Assembly (NCBI GenBank): GCA_903927615.1
Contig: CAIYNU010000043.1
Coordinates: 1 to 64,000 of the forward strand
Direction: 5' to 3'
Length of the DNA: 64,000 nt
From: an uncultured Rhodospirillales bacterium
GTDB taxonomy: Bacteria; Pseudomonadota; Alphaproteobacteria; Azospirillales; Azospirillaceae
Part shown: in pieces, positions 1 through 8,988 of the stretch
Position numbering within the stretch: position 1 is the stretch's first letter
Layout of the letters: every line of letters begins with the position of its first letter
The notes under the pieces: generated by a model
Databases searched by the model: none
Told to the model about the DNA's origin: nothing
What the model saw: the letters and a program-made list of their open reading frames with translations, nothing else
Made by a program: the position numbers and the translations under genes

Positions 1-131
1 CAGTTTGTCGCCAACAGATCGCGATAAAGTGCGTAATCAGCGTCGCCAAAAAATGTCTGCGCACGACCGTTCCCACGTTGCGTCACGTGATGCGGTATCC
101 CTGGGACGATAAGGCGAGCGAGACGGGCCAT
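1..131 (-). CDS. REP-associated tyrosine transposase (RAYT), N-terminal part, cut by window edge
   Basis: Reading leftward from an ATG at 131, 43 codons are open to the window edge. The protein begins MARLARLIVPGIPHHVTQRG and continues with NGRAQTFFGD and YALYRDLL. This is the characteristic N-terminus of IS200-like Y1 transposases of the RAYT/TnpA_REP family (G-x-P-H-H-V-T-Q-R-G-N). RAYTs are single-strand nucleases/transposases that process REP palindromes in their host genome. The HUH and catalytic Tyr motifs would lie outside the window, so intactness cannot be judged. It starts 2 bases after the stop of a 47-codon ORF. Confidence 0.85.
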   Translation of the reverse strand, partial: MARLARLIVPGIPHHVTQRGNGRAQTFFGDADYALYRDLLATN

Positions 132-133
132 GA

Positions 134-277
134 CTAAGTCTGGCTTGCCGGTGTATCGCTGTCAATAACTGCACTGTCACCGTAATCCTTGGAGTGAAGG
201 CTGTCCTTAAAAAAGCGATCGAGATAGTTCTCTTGAATCAGCGGTTGAAGCGCTGGAGGCAAAGAGTCGATACTCAT
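134..277 (-). CDS. Small 47-residue ORF directly upstream of the RAYT gene, unknown
   Basis: An ATG at 277 is preceded at good spacing by a purine-rich AAAAGGAA site (285-292 on the complement), so translation is plausible. The product starts MSIDSLPPALQPLIQENYLD and is acidic and hydrophilic, with no membrane segment or cysteine pair. I do not recognise it. Its stop lies 2 bases before the RAYT start, so the two could be cotranslated, or this could be the remnant of an unrelated gene left beside the transposase. Confidence 0.4.
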   Translation of the reverse strand: MSIDSLPPALQPLIQENYLDRFFKDSLHSKDYGDSAVIDSDTPASQT

Positions 278-348
278 GGTCCGGTTCCTTTTGACTGAGA
301 AGCCGGCGAGCGTGGAGCCCTGTTTCCTGTTTCTGGTGTGATGACCAC

Positions 349-385
349 AAAAAACCCGGCTCAGAAATCTCTGGCCGGGCTCTTT
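349..385 (-). terminator. Rho-independent-like hairpin
   Basis: CCCGGC (355-360) pairs with GCCGGG (374-379) around a 13-base loop. On the - strand the stem is followed by a run of six T (349-354); on the + strand it is followed by TCTTT. No clear gene ends here on the - strand, so it may be the remains of a deleted gene end or a bidirectional terminator. Confidence 0.45.
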
Positions 386-1127
386 GTCCCACGTCTCGCG
401 ACGGTATCTTTCCCTACCCGCTCTCGCGCCAACCGGTCAAGCGCAAAATTGCTACCTTTTTATCGAATTTAAGCCCGTAAGACTGCTCGAACCGGTCAAT
501 GATCGTCACTATTACGGTAACAGGTCCGATAAGCCAAAGTTATCGGCGCCATAACGGGACCCTGGACCACGGCGCTTGGGGGCCGATGGGATCGGGGAAA
601 GCGCCGCTCTCCAGGGCTTTGCCCACCCCGCCCAGGGCCGTCCGGGGGACGGAGACAGAGGCTTCGGCTTGACGTCTACCGACGCGACTCGGGTTTGACC
701 GGAACGAGCCCGTGGGTAAAGTTCACGTTGACCGGGATGGTGTTTTCCGTATTCTCTGTCCATGTCCTTTGCCGGAGACCCGGATGGGCCCCGTCCACAC
801 TCTCCTGATGGCGCATGGCAGAAACGAAGCTGTGCGTCGCGTTCCGGCCAATGAGCGTCCCCGGATTGATGTCGCATCAAAAAGGCTTGCCAACGAAAGG
901 GGTGGGTTGGGGGTAATACATTCAGAGTTTTGTCTGATCGCGCGGTCGCCCCCCAAAATCTTCGATAGCGATGAATGGCATCGACAGGGCCACAAGGTCT
1001 CGCGCCTGATCGAGCCCGGAAAAATCCCGGTAGCAGTCGAAACATGACCATCGATCTCTCTGTCTCGGCGGCCTGATACGGCCAATTCGGGGCCGGTTTC
1101 AAGATTTGCCGAAGAAAGAAGCCATTG
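386..1127. other. Unassigned 740-base stretch before the first synthase gene
   Basis: Open frames exist on both strands (for example + 712-1047 and the - strand 512-1195), but none has a recognisable motif, a convincing ribosome site or family-like composition. The last 15 bases (GAAGAAAGAAG, 1111-1121) probably serve as ribosome site for the next gene. I see no RNA gene. It is either promoter/leader DNA or eroded sequence. Confidence 0.4.
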
Positions 1128-2180
1128 ATGAACAATTTTCCCCAACGGATTAGCCCGAATCTCCCGTGTTTCGTGATTGCCGAGGCCGGGGTCAATCATA
1201 ATGGTGACTTGGCCATGGCCCATCGCCTGATCGACGAGGCCCAAACCGCGAGAGCCGATGCGATCAAGTTTCAGGCCTTCGTAACCGAGGAACTGGTCAC
1301 GGCCGGAGCCGTCAAAGCGGGCTATCAGCAAGAAACCACCGGTGGCGGCGGACAATTCGCCATGCTCAAGGCGCTGGAACTGAGCGCCGAACAGCAGGCC
1401 GAACTCAAGACGCATTGCGATGAAATCGGGATTCTTTATCTCTGTACACCGTACGATCTTCCCAGTATCGATCTGTTGGATCGCATCGGCGTTGCCGCCT
1501 ATAAAGTGGCTTCCACCGATGTTGATAATCTGCCGTTTCTGAGATACCTGGCCGGCAAGGGACGGCCGGTTATGCTGTCCACCGGCATGGCGACCCTGGG
1601 GGAAATCGAGGCTTCGGTGATGGCGCTGAGCCAGGGACCGATCTACCCGTGGCTGGCCTTGCTGCAATGCACCTCCGAGTACCCGGCGCCCATGAGAGAG
1701 TGTAATCTGCGGGCCATTGAAACCCTGCGTCGGGCGTTCGGGCGGCCGGTGGGCTTTTCCGATCATACCGAAGGCATCGGCGCCTCGCCGCTGGCGGTGG
1801 TCATGGGGGCGTGTCTCGTCGAAAAGCACTTCACCCTGGATCAGACCCTTCCCGGTCCCGATCATCGGGCCTCGCTGGACCCAACCGGTTTTGCCGCCCT
1901 GGTCCAGGCCGTACGCCTGGCCGAGGTTGCGCTGGGAGACGGCGTGAAACGGCCCGAGGCCAGCGAAATCGCCAACAAGCCGCACATGCGCAAGAGCCTG
2001 GTGGCCCGACGCGCCATCGCCGCCGGAGCCGTGCTGACCGGCGAGGACCTGACCAGCAAACGGCCGGGCGACGGTTTGCCGCCATTATGGTTCGATCGGA
2101 TGGTCGGGCGGCGCGTGAGGCATGCGTTGGAACAAGATCAGCAGCTTTCGCTGGATGATATTGTCTGGGTGACCGAATGA
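1128..2180 (+). CDS. neuB: N-acetylneuraminate synthase family (NeuB/SpsE) sialic-acid-type synthase
   Basis: This 350-residue protein matches NeuB-type enzymes, which condense phosphoenolpyruvate with a 2-acetamido-2,6-dideoxy or mannosamine-type sugar to give a nonulosonic acid. The N-terminal TIM barrel carries FVIAEAGVNHNGDL, DAIKFQAF, LLQCTSEYPAP and GFSDHTEG. The strongly diagnostic VEKHFTLD and GPDHRASLDP follow. A C-terminal SAF (antifreeze-like) domain starts near residue 285 with RKSLVARRAIAAGAVLTGEDL. A TTG at 1125 precedes the ATG at 1128; I chose the ATG because GAAGAAAGAAG lies just upstream. Length is normal for the family. The exact sugar cannot be told from sequence. It faces a convergent glycosyltransferase-like gene 36 bases downstream. 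A second, divergent family member lies at 10919-11989. Confidence 0.88.
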   Translation: MNNFPQRISPNLPCFVIAEAGVNHNGDLAMAHRLIDEAQTARADAIKFQAFVTEELVTAGAVKAGYQQETTGGGGQFAMLKALELSAEQQAELKTHCDEIGILYLCTPYDLPSIDLLDRIGVAAYKVASTDVDNLPFLRYLAGKGRPVMLSTGMATLGEIEASVMALSQGPIYPWLALLQCTSEYPAPMRECNLRAIETLRRAFGRPVGFSDHTEGIGASPLAVVMGACLVEKHFTLDQTLPGPDHRASLDPTGFAALVQAVRLAEVALGDGVKRPEASEIANKPHMRKSLVARRAIAAGAVLTGEDLTSKRPGDGLPPLWFDRMVGRRVRHALEQDQQLSLDDIVWVTE

Positions 2181-2215
2181 GTCCGGCCGGTGGGTCTTCT
2201 TGAAAGGCTCGCCGG

Positions 2216-4141
2216 TCAGTCGGACGAACCCCCGGGCGGGCGCTTGAGGCTCATCTCTTCAAGAAGAAACTTGGCGATGGCCTGATCGGGCGGCAGGGAT
2301 GTTGCATTGAAAAAACGTCCCGCCAAGGGTCCGGAGAATCGGGCCGGAAACCGGGCGACTTCACTGTCGGGGTCATAAGCCGCCAAAAGATACGCCAACA
2401 AGGCGGCCGGGGTCTTCGACAACGGCCGGCCGGTATCCTCAGCCGCCGGTAAACCGAAGAAATCCTGTGGGTCGTATCCGGGTTCATGAAAAATAGTCGG
2501 CCAACCGGCAGCCAGGGCGACATAATAGCAGGTAGTGGTATTACAAATAAGAACATCGCATTTCAACAAGGCCCACTCGAACGATGGCCCATCGTCAATA
2601 CTGATGAAATCTGCGGCGTTCAATGCCCGGATCAACTCGCGAGCGTAGATTTTATTTTCGCTGGGATGCCCCCGATAAATCGTGCGAATGCCCCGTTCAT
2701 AGAGTTGTTTTCCAACCGTGATAATATCGATAAGGTATTGATCAACATATCCGGATCGAATGACCGAATGGGGAGTGCAACAATTATAATTAAGCGCGAG
2801 CACGGTCTGACGGCGAGTCTTTGACTTCCTTTTGCGCAGATAGTCACAAACGGTTTCGGCCGGATTGGCAAGGGTGACGCGTCTGGGCGGATTGCTGCCC
2901 GGTGCCGCATAACCGTATCCCTTAAGGTGATCCTCGCCTTCGGAGATGTAGGTCATCTCGGGATCGGCGACCGCGCCATTATGCACCAAGCCGTATGTAT
3001 AATCATGGGCGTGATTGATAAAGTAATGCCGGTACCCCAATTGCCGGCGTAAACCGGTGATCACCGCGTTGGCAACGCCATAAGAGGTGCTCAGGACGAC
3101 CGCTTGTGGCCGCAACCGCTCGATCAATCGGGTCAGTTGGGCGATCTGTTGGAGAGTATCCGGCAGTCGTTCGAGCAGCAGATGGCGGAGTGCGGACGCG
3201 ACCCAAGGTCCGAAGTCAATTCCCTCCCATTGGAAAGCCGGATGATCGATCCCGTCATGGTCCAGGCGATCGACCAGCGACCGTAAACGCTGGCCGGTCT
3301 CCCACAGGCTGACGTCGGGCTGGACCGAACCGTCCTGATGCCGCATCACGGCAACGCCGGCGCCGCAGTCATGATTGGCGACCACACTCACCGTGCCGTA
3401 ACGCGCGAGCGCCGTTGCGACCCGGTTCAAATGTCCCAGGGCGAACAGATAAACCAACGGCTTGGTGTGTTGCCGGAAGTTGCTGGTGATGGCTTGGGAC
3501 AGGCGTCGCCACCCTTGTGGCAACCGGCGGGGATGAAACCGGTCAAGTAACCGGGTGGGTGGACTTAAGAACCCCAGGCGCGGTGCCGGCAAAGAAATAG
3601 ACGGGACCGATAAAAGCGAGGAAGGCAAGTCGATGCAGGTGCGACCATCATCGCTCGCCAGACGTTGTAAAATCTGGCGCCAGGGCAGAGCGCCCGGCAA
3701 TTGTCGTTTATCCTGATAATAATAATAATTATCGACAACATCAGTAATAATATCGCGTGCGCGCGGGTAAGCAGTTAGCAGTCTCTTAAATATAATTCCA
3801 GCCCTAATTAAATAGAGGATGTTATATTCTATCCACAAATAGGGTGTAAGAATTTCTCCAATTGAGATATTATTCCAAATTGATACATCTGTTCCGTTAA
3901 TTACGTGCCATAAATAGCAAGCTGGTTGTACGGTTGCGTCAATCGCTCGTCCTTCCTCCAGTTCAACCAGGAATTCGGCCATCACCACGGTAACACCATC
4001 CCGGCGCCACTGTTCGATCGTTGATCCATCGGCGTCCTGGGCCTGTCGAAAGAGCGCCACCACATCCCCGGAACGGGGAGCGTCCGGGGCGGCGGTCAGT
4101 TCGGCAGCATAAACGCGTGATAAGATAAACAATCTGGTCAT
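2216..4141 (-). CDS. Large GT-B-like glycosyltransferase (capsule/nonulosonate-transferase type), substrate unknown
   Basis: This is a 641-residue protein. The first ~330 residues are not recognisable beyond mixed alpha/beta character. The C-terminal half looks like the nucleotide-sugar-binding half of a GT-B fold: TIYRGHPSENK near residue 500, then ISIDDGPSFEWALLKCDVLI and NTTTCYYVALAAGWPTIFHE, the His-Pro, Ser-x-x-Glu and small-residue pattern of capsule-type and polysialyltransferase-like enzymes. No signal peptide is seen, so it should be cytoplasmic. I start at the ATG at 4141 rather than the GTG at 4147; a GGGGGTGG tract lies immediately upstream. Position beside the NeuB gene suggests it might transfer the sugar acid, but this is inference. 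The middle of the gene (3700-3950) is noticeably AT-richer than its surroundings, suggesting mixed ancestry. Confidence 0.6.
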   Translation of the reverse strand: MTRLFILSRVYAAELTAAPDAPRSGDVVALFRQAQDADGSTIEQWRRDGVTVVMAEFLVELEEGRAIDATVQPACYLWHVINGTDVSIWNNISIGEILTPYLWIEYNILYLIRAGIIFKRLLTAYPRARDIITDVVDNYYYYQDKRQLPGALPWRQILQRLASDDGRTCIDLPSSLLSVPSISLPAPRLGFLSPPTRLLDRFHPRRLPQGWRRLSQAITSNFRQHTKPLVYLFALGHLNRVATALARYGTVSVVANHDCGAGVAVMRHQDGSVQPDVSLWETGQRLRSLVDRLDHDGIDHPAFQWEGIDFGPWVASALRHLLLERLPDTLQQIAQLTRLIERLRPQAVVLSTSYGVANAVITGLRRQLGYRHYFINHAHDYTYGLVHNGAVADPEMTYISEGEDHLKGYGYAAPGSNPPRRVTLANPAETVCDYLRKRKSKTRRQTVLALNYNCCTPHSVIRSGYVDQYLIDIITVGKQLYERGIRTIYRGHPSENKIYARELIRALNAADFISIDDGPSFEWALLKCDVLICNTTTCYYVALAAGWPTIFHEPGYDPQDFFGLPAAEDTGRPLSKTPAALLAYLLAAYDPDSEVARFPARFSGPLAGRFFNATSLPPDQAIAKFLLEEMSLKRPPGGSSD

Positions 4142-4646
4142 AACCACCCCCTACCTGACCTGTGACGGCCAACTGTCTTCGATGTATATAAGGTTAGCCG
4201 CTCATCGGCTGTGACCAACCGAGAGTGAGTTCCCGGGGTTTGGTGCGGGGTCGGGATCATCGGGGTTTCCGCCAGTTGTCACAACAAAAAATTTCTCCCA
4301 TCCAGCGGGCGTAAAGTCTCTCCGTTGAGGGAACGGTTAAGGCGCCCGTCATTGTTATCCTGTTATTGTTGATGGACGTTATCGGGCATAACCGCGCAAG
4401 CGAGCATAACCGGTATCGATGGCGCTATTCCGGTTGAGGTCGCCATGGCGTGTGGCCGGCCGGTCGGTGAAGGCAGGATGACGTCGGCCCGCCGCAGACA
4501 GACCGCGTCGGCGGGATTTCAATTGAATGGGGCGAGAATCTGGTGTAGTGGGGGGTCGAGTCGGCACCCGATCGGCATGATATCGTCACGCATCGAGGTC
4601 ATTCGGACGCCTTTTTTCGATCTGTACCAAGAACTGGATCTGCCAA
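4142..4646. other. 505-base divergent intergenic region, probable promoters
   Basis: It separates a leftward glycosyltransferase-like gene from a rightward radical SAM gene, so promoters for both should lie here. AT-rich patches at 4181-4193 and 4281-4296 and around 4355-4375 are candidate promoter DNA, but no clean -35/-10 pair can be named. No gene, RNA or repeat is evident. Confidence 0.4.
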
Positions 4647-5717
4647 ATGACCGAGCGTAAGATTCCGGACTCGATGGAGCGAGTTGAGTTTAAGGATGTT
4701 GAAGATGTTCTCCATAGAAATCTGTTCCCGGTGTTCGGTGAACGCTTCACCGAGTATCGTAAAAATTATGTCGATACTCTGAATTCCGAGCATACTGGAT
4801 TTGTACCGCCCCATCCATTGACGGTCACCCTGGAACTGGTCAATCGCTGTAACCTCAACTGCGTGATGTGTTATACCGTCAATCACAAGGGGCAGAAGTA
4901 CACGCTCGATATGGACTCTTTGCGTAAGTTTTTCGCCGATTGTACTCGGAACGGGGTGCCGTCGCTGATGCTTGGGGACCATTCCGAAGCGTTGTTGTAT
5001 AAGGAAATTCGCGAAGTTATTCTGGTCGCCAAGGCCGCCGGGATTATGGATATTTTCCTTTTTACCAATGGTGTGTTGCTGACCGAGGAGCTTTCGGCGT
5101 TCCTGGTGCAGGAACAGATCAGCCGGGTGTTTGTTTCTCTGGATGCCGCGACGCCGGAAACCTACATTGCGATCCGCGGCAAGGACGAACTGGCGCGGAT
5201 CGAACGCAATCTGTTGAAACTGCTTGAGATTCGCCGCGACCGGGACTCTGAATTGCCGATGGTGCGCGTGTCGTTCTGCGTCCAGCAGGGCAATCATCAG
5301 GAACAGGACGCCTTTCACCGGAAATGGGAAGGTGTCGTCGACTATATTGATTATCAGGCGGCAAGCGACGTCAGTTGGGTTACGGAACTGGTGGAGACCG
5401 GGACCGTCAAGGATGCCAAACTGCTGGAAGCCGACACCGGCCACAAGCTGCCATTCTGCAATCAGCCGTTCGGTTATTTATGCGTGCTGTCGTCCGGGGA
5501 TATTACCCCGTGCTGTAACTTTTACGCTCACAATCTTAAAATTGGGCATATTTCCCGCGATACCATCCAGGATGTCTGGAATGGCGAGGCCATGAAAACC
5601 TTGCGTCAGGAATTGCTGACCGGGAATTTCAACAACACCTGCCGGGTCTGCCTGTCCCAGCGGTATAATGACTTCAGCCCCGGTGTCCAGCAGGCATCGG
5701 TCAAAGACCGGGATTAG
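4647..5717 (+). CDS. Radical SAM/SPASM enzyme, substrate unknown
   Basis: This 356-residue protein contains the radical SAM cluster motif CNLNCVMC (Cys 68, 72, 75), preceded by VTLELVNR, as in SPASM/AslB-like enzymes. A C-terminal cysteine group (CNQPFGYLC, then ITPCCNFY, then CRVC) fits an auxiliary iron-sulfur cluster domain. These enzymes cleave S-adenosylmethionine to make a 5'-deoxyadenosyl radical and modify peptides or sugars; related ones occur in polysaccharide clusters as radical sugar dehydrogenases or dehydratases. The start ATG at 4647 follows a long divergent region. It ends 18 bases before the next gene. No precursor-peptide gene is visible, and the setting argues for a sugar or nucleotide-sugar substrate (inference). 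Confidence 0.8.
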   Translation: MTERKIPDSMERVEFKDVEDVLHRNLFPVFGERFTEYRKNYVDTLNSEHTGFVPPHPLTVTLELVNRCNLNCVMCYTVNHKGQKYTLDMDSLRKFFADCTRNGVPSLMLGDHSEALLYKEIREVILVAKAAGIMDIFLFTNGVLLTEELSAFLVQEQISRVFVSLDAATPETYIAIRGKDELARIERNLLKLLEIRRDRDSELPMVRVSFCVQQGNHQEQDAFHRKWEGVVDYIDYQAASDVSWVTELVETGTVKDAKLLEADTGHKLPFCNQPFGYLCVLSSGDITPCCNFYAHNLKIGHISRDTIQDVWNGEAMKTLRQELLTGNFNNTCRVCLSQRYNDFSPGVQQASVKDRD

Positions 5718-5735
5718 TGCAATGTCCAGACCTGC

Positions 5736-6902
5736 TTGAGGATTGGCATGCTGGTCTGTGCCACCGATGCCGGCGGCGCCCGCAATCTGGCCCCTGTGGC
5801 GGCCCTGGCCATCGCCCAGGGCTGGCGGGTGACGGCCATCGGTTCACACACCACCCTGCCGTTGTTTGCCGAGGCCGGCGTGGCGGCGCGGATCGCCGCG
5901 GTTTCAGACGCCGCTTCGGCTGCGGTGTTGCTGGGGCACCTGGCGCCGCAGGCGATTTTGTGTGGCACCACCCGCTATCGTTCGGCAGAACGGCATCTGA
6001 TCGCGGCCTCGCGCGCCCTGGGCATCCGCAGTCTGGTCGTTCTCGATGAATTGTATAGCTATCGCAGCCGGTTTGCCGATGACGCCGACGCGCTGACCGG
6101 ATTGCCCGATCGGGTCTGCTGTCCCAACGCCCTGGCCATGACCGAAGCCATGGGCGAGGGACTGCCGGCCGACCGTTTGTGTGTGACCGGCAGTCCGGCC
6201 CTGGCCGCTCTGGCGGACCGGGTCGCCGCCTTTGCGACGGCGCCGCCGCCGCCGCCGACCGAATGGTCGGCCGGGAACAACGCCCTGCGCCTGCTGTTTA
6301 TCTCGGAAACCCACCACAGCGATTACGGCGGCGCGGTCGGACAGGCCGGGCCGTTGGGACCCTTTCTGGGGTATACCGAGGCCGAGGTTCGGCGCGACCT
6401 GGCCCGGGCTTTGGCCGGCCCGGCGATGCCGCCGTGCCAGGTGGTGGAAAAGCTGCACCCCAGCGCCGCCGCCGGCGATCTGAAACCGCCCGAGGACGCC
6501 GCCGGCCCCTGGCGCGTGGTGGCGCGGACGTCCCTGTGGCCGCTGCTTTATCACGCCGATCTGGTGGTCGGCATGCGCTCCATGGCGTTGCTGGAGGCGG
6601 CGCTGTTCGGCCATCGGCCGTTGGCCTATCAGCCCGATTTGATCGGCGAAGAGCGGTGTACCGCCGTCCGTCTGGGACTGGCCGACGCCGGCCGCCGGAG
6701 CGCCGACCTGACCGGCTGGTTGCACCGGCACCGGCATCGGACGCCACGCGGCCATCCTCTTCGCCCGCCCTTCGCCGCCGCCACCGCCGCGGCCCAGGTG
6801 CTTTGGACCGCCGGGTTTCCCATCGGCGAGCGGACCGCCGGCTTCCCGACCGGCGGGTCGAGCGACCGACCCCGGCCCCCGTCACAAAAGGACCCGCTAT
6901 GA
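5736..6902 (+). CDS. GT-B-fold glycosyltransferase-like protein of a nonulosonate locus
   Basis: The 388-residue product begins MRIGMLVCATDAGGARNLAP, the first strand and glycine turn of a GT-B/epimerase-like Rossmann fold. Mid-protein it has LLFISETHHSD, and at the C-terminal lobe VVEKLHPS and ADLVVGMRSMALLEAALFGH, resembling the nucleotide-binding half of UDP-sugar enzymes (NeuC/LpxB-like shape) without their catalytic signatures. I use TTG at 5736 because it keeps the first beta strand whole; the ATG at 5748 is the alternative. The last ~60 residues are Pro/Arg-rich and low in complexity and may be dispensable. Its stop overlaps the ATG of the cytidylyltransferase (ATGA), so the two are translationally coupled. 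Transferase or hydrolysing epimerase are both possible. Confidence 0.55.
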   Translation: MRIGMLVCATDAGGARNLAPVAALAIAQGWRVTAIGSHTTLPLFAEAGVAARIAAVSDAASAAVLLGHLAPQAILCGTTRYRSAERHLIAASRALGIRSLVVLDELYSYRSRFADDADALTGLPDRVCCPNALAMTEAMGEGLPADRLCVTGSPALAALADRVAAFATAPPPPPTEWSAGNNALRLLFISETHHSDYGGAVGQAGPLGPFLGYTEAEVRRDLARALAGPAMPPCQVVEKLHPSAAAGDLKPPEDAAGPWRVVARTSLWPLLYHADLVVGMRSMALLEAALFGHRPLAYQPDLIGEERCTAVRLGLADAGRRSADLTGWLHRHRHRTPRGHPLRPPFAAATAAAQVLWTAGFPIGERTAGFPTGGSSDRPRPPSQKDPL

Positions 6903-7633
6903 TTGTTGCCATCCTCATCGGCCGCGAGGGCTCCTCCGGCTATCCCGGTAAAAATGTGACCCCGCTGTTGGGCCGGCCGCTGGTGGCCTGGCCGCTGGCC
7001 GCGGCCCAGGCGGTGGCGGAGATCGAGCGTCTTTACGTGTCCACGGATAGCCCTCGGATCAAGGAGATCGCGGCGGAGTACAACGCCCGGATCATCGACC
7101 GGCCCGCGCATCTGTGCACCAAGGCGGCCTTGGGCGAGGACGCCTACCGGCACGCGCACGGCCTCATTCGCGAGGAACTGGCGGCCGAGGGTCGCGAGCC
7201 CGAGCTTTATGTCCTGCTCATGGCCAATGCGCCGACCATCAGTCCGGACCAGTTGCGCCAGGGAATCTCGGCGTTGCGGGCCGATCCCGGCGCGGATTCG
7301 GCGGTGACGGTGTCGTGTTACAATATGTGGAGTCCGCTGCGCGCCCGCAAAATCGGCGACGACGGTTTCCTGCACCCGTTCGTGCCGTTCGAGACCTTCG
7401 GCGATCCGCGCACCCTGAATTGCGATCGCGATTCCCAAGGCGATGTCTGGTTTGCCGATATGGGCGCGTCCATCATCCGGCCGCGGATGCTCGATCATCT
7501 GGAAGACGGCTTGCTGCCGCAAAAATGGATGGGCCGTAAGATTTTACCCATTCGCAATGAAGCCGGCCTGGATGTGGATTATGCCTGGCAGATGGCTCAG
7601 GCGGAGTTTTGGTTAAAGCAGCACGGATCATGA
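6899..7633 (+). CDS. Acylneuraminate cytidylyltransferase-like CMP-sugar synthase
   Basis: The 244-residue protein has the cytidylyltransferase N-terminus MIVAILIGREGSSGYPGKN, a variant of the ARxGSKGIPGKN nucleotide loop of NeuA/KdsB-type enzymes. It also has YVSTDSPRIKEIA, LLMANAPTIS (where NeuA has LLQPTSP) and DVDYAWQMAQAE near the end, matching the Mg-binding Asp-x-Asp of the family. It should activate a sialic-acid-like or Kdo-like sugar with CTP. Loop changes relative to true NeuA make a non-sialic substrate likely. Given the KdnB-like oxidase downstream, CMP-8-amino-Kdo or a related sugar is a reasonable guess. It starts inside the stop of the preceding gene. Confidence 0.75.
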   Translation: MIVAILIGREGSSGYPGKNVTPLLGRPLVAWPLAAAQAVAEIERLYVSTDSPRIKEIAAEYNARIIDRPAHLCTKAALGEDAYRHAHGLIREELAAEGREPELYVLLMANAPTISPDQLRQGISALRADPGADSAVTVSCYNMWSPLRARKIGDDGFLHPFVPFETFGDPRTLNCDRDSQGDVWFADMGASIIRPRMLDHLEDGLLPQKWMGRKILPIRNEAGLDVDYAWQMAQAEFWLKQHGS

Positions 7634-7911
7634 AGAGCCCCGGGCTGGCCGGAGGCTCAGGCGGATCGACTGCTACGCCGCTCGGGATGTTGTTGCCGTG
7701 ATCGATGGGGTGCGGACGCTCGGCATCAATGAGACGGCATCGGCCATCCTGAACAGGGCCTTGAGGAAAAGGGCCGCGATACTTCAACACCTGATGAGAT
7801 CCTCGACGCCGTTGTCAAAGACGGCCGGGACAAAAAGCTGTTTGACCGGCTCCGACCGTCGTGTACGGTCGCCGGCACGCTGTCGTCAACCCGATGGGAA
7901 GTGCAAAACGG

Positions 7912-8985
7912 ATGCGATTGACCAAAACCGTAGGGCAATACCTGCTCGGACCCGGCGCCCTGGCCTCTCTGCCGGACCTCCTTACGGAACCGGTCCGGTC
8001 ATCCCAAGACCGGGTGGTCTATTTGATCGACCACGTCTTCCGTGACGGCGGACTGATCGCACGCTTGCCGGTCACGCCGGCCGACCTTGTCCTTTATGTG
8101 GATACCACCGACGAGCCGACCACCGAAGGGATTGACGCCATCACCGCCGGGCTGCGCGACGGGCCGCTGCCGGTGGCGGTGATCGGGATCGGCGGCGGCG
8201 CAACCCTGGACAGCGCCAAGGCGGTATCCAACCTGCTGACCAACGGCGGCGCCGCCGCCGATTATCAAGGTTGGGACCTGGTTCCGCGGCCCGGTGTGTT
8301 CAAGATCGGGATTCCGACCCTGTCGGGCACCGGGGCCGAGGCGTCACGAACCTGCGTGATGATGAATCATGCCCGGCAACTGAAGCTGGGCATGAACAGC
8401 GACCATACGGTGTTCGATCGTCTGGTGCTCGACCCCGACCTGACCGCCACCGTTCCGGCCGACCAGTACTTCTTCACCGGCATGGACACCTATATCCACT
8501 GTGTCGAATCCCTGGCCGGACGTTACCGCCATCTGATGGCCGACAGCTTTTCCCGGCAGGCCCTGGACCTGACCCGGGAGATTTTCCTGTCCGAAGATAT
8601 GCAAAGCGCCGGCAACCGCGAAAAGCTGATGGTCGCCTCGTTTCTTGGCGGCAGCGCCATCGGCAACAGTTATGTCGGACTGGTTCATCCCTTTTCGGCC
8701 GGACTGTCCATGGTGTTCCACATCCATCATTGTCTGGGCAACTGCCTGGTCATGAATGTGATGGAGGATTTTTATCCCCGCGAAACCGCGGAATTCCACC
8801 GTATGCGCGACCTCCACGGAATCCGCTTGCCCCGGGGACTGTGCCGGAACCTCAGCGACGCCCAATACCGGGCCCTGTTCGAGGCCACCATCATTCACAC
8901 CAAACCGTTGATCAATGCCTTGGGCGACGACTTCCGGTCGATTCTGACCTTGGACACCGTGACCGGAATTTTCCAGCGGATCTGA
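7912..8985 (+). CDS. kdnB: KdnB-like 3-deoxy-D-manno-octulosonate 8-oxidase (iron-type alcohol dehydrogenase)
   Basis: This is an iron-containing alcohol dehydrogenase family protein of about 357 residues. It has the NAD loop GIGGGATLDSAKAVSNLLTN and then DYQGWDLV, KIGIPTLSGTGAEASRT, GMDTYIHCVESLAGRYR and a His-rich metal site GLVHPFSAGLSMVFHIHHC. From memory these blocks closely match Shewanella KdnB, which oxidises Kdo at C8 so that KdnA can transaminate it to 8-amino-3,8-dideoxy-Kdo. I could not run an alignment. In-frame starts are GTG 7861, ATG 7894 and ATG 7912; the last places MRLTKTVGQYLLGPG at the usual family start. A glycosyltransferase follows after 3 bases and an aminotransferase follows that, consistent with an oxidase-transaminase pair. 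Confidence 0.8.
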   Translation: MRLTKTVGQYLLGPGALASLPDLLTEPVRSSQDRVVYLIDHVFRDGGLIARLPVTPADLVLYVDTTDEPTTEGIDAITAGLRDGPLPVAVIGIGGGATLDSAKAVSNLLTNGGAAADYQGWDLVPRPGVFKIGIPTLSGTGAEASRTCVMMNHARQLKLGMNSDHTVFDRLVLDPDLTATVPADQYFFTGMDTYIHCVESLAGRYRHLMADSFSRQALDLTREIFLSEDMQSAGNREKLMVASFLGGSAIGNSYVGLVHPFSAGLSMVFHIHHCLGNCLVMNVMEDFYPRETAEFHRMRDLHGIRLPRGLCRNLSDAQYRALFEATIIHTKPLINALGDDFRSILTLDTVTGIFQRI

Positions 8986-8988
8986 CAA

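Noticed and set aside
723-1985. 420-codon - strand frame over the first NeuB gene
   Set aside because: NeuB motifs on the + strand are unmistakable; the part beyond NeuB (723-1127) shows nothing recognisable.
5736-6902. Assignment as NeuC (UDP-GlcNAc 2-epimerase)
   Set aside because: The N-terminal strand is similar, but the characteristic epimerase motifs and catalytic residues were not found.
7634-7911. Possible small gene between the cytidylyltransferase and kdnB (frames reading AVIDGVRTLG or LDAVVKDGRDKKLFDRL)
   Set aside because: The frames are short, lack a ribosome site and are interrupted; I could not link them to any family.
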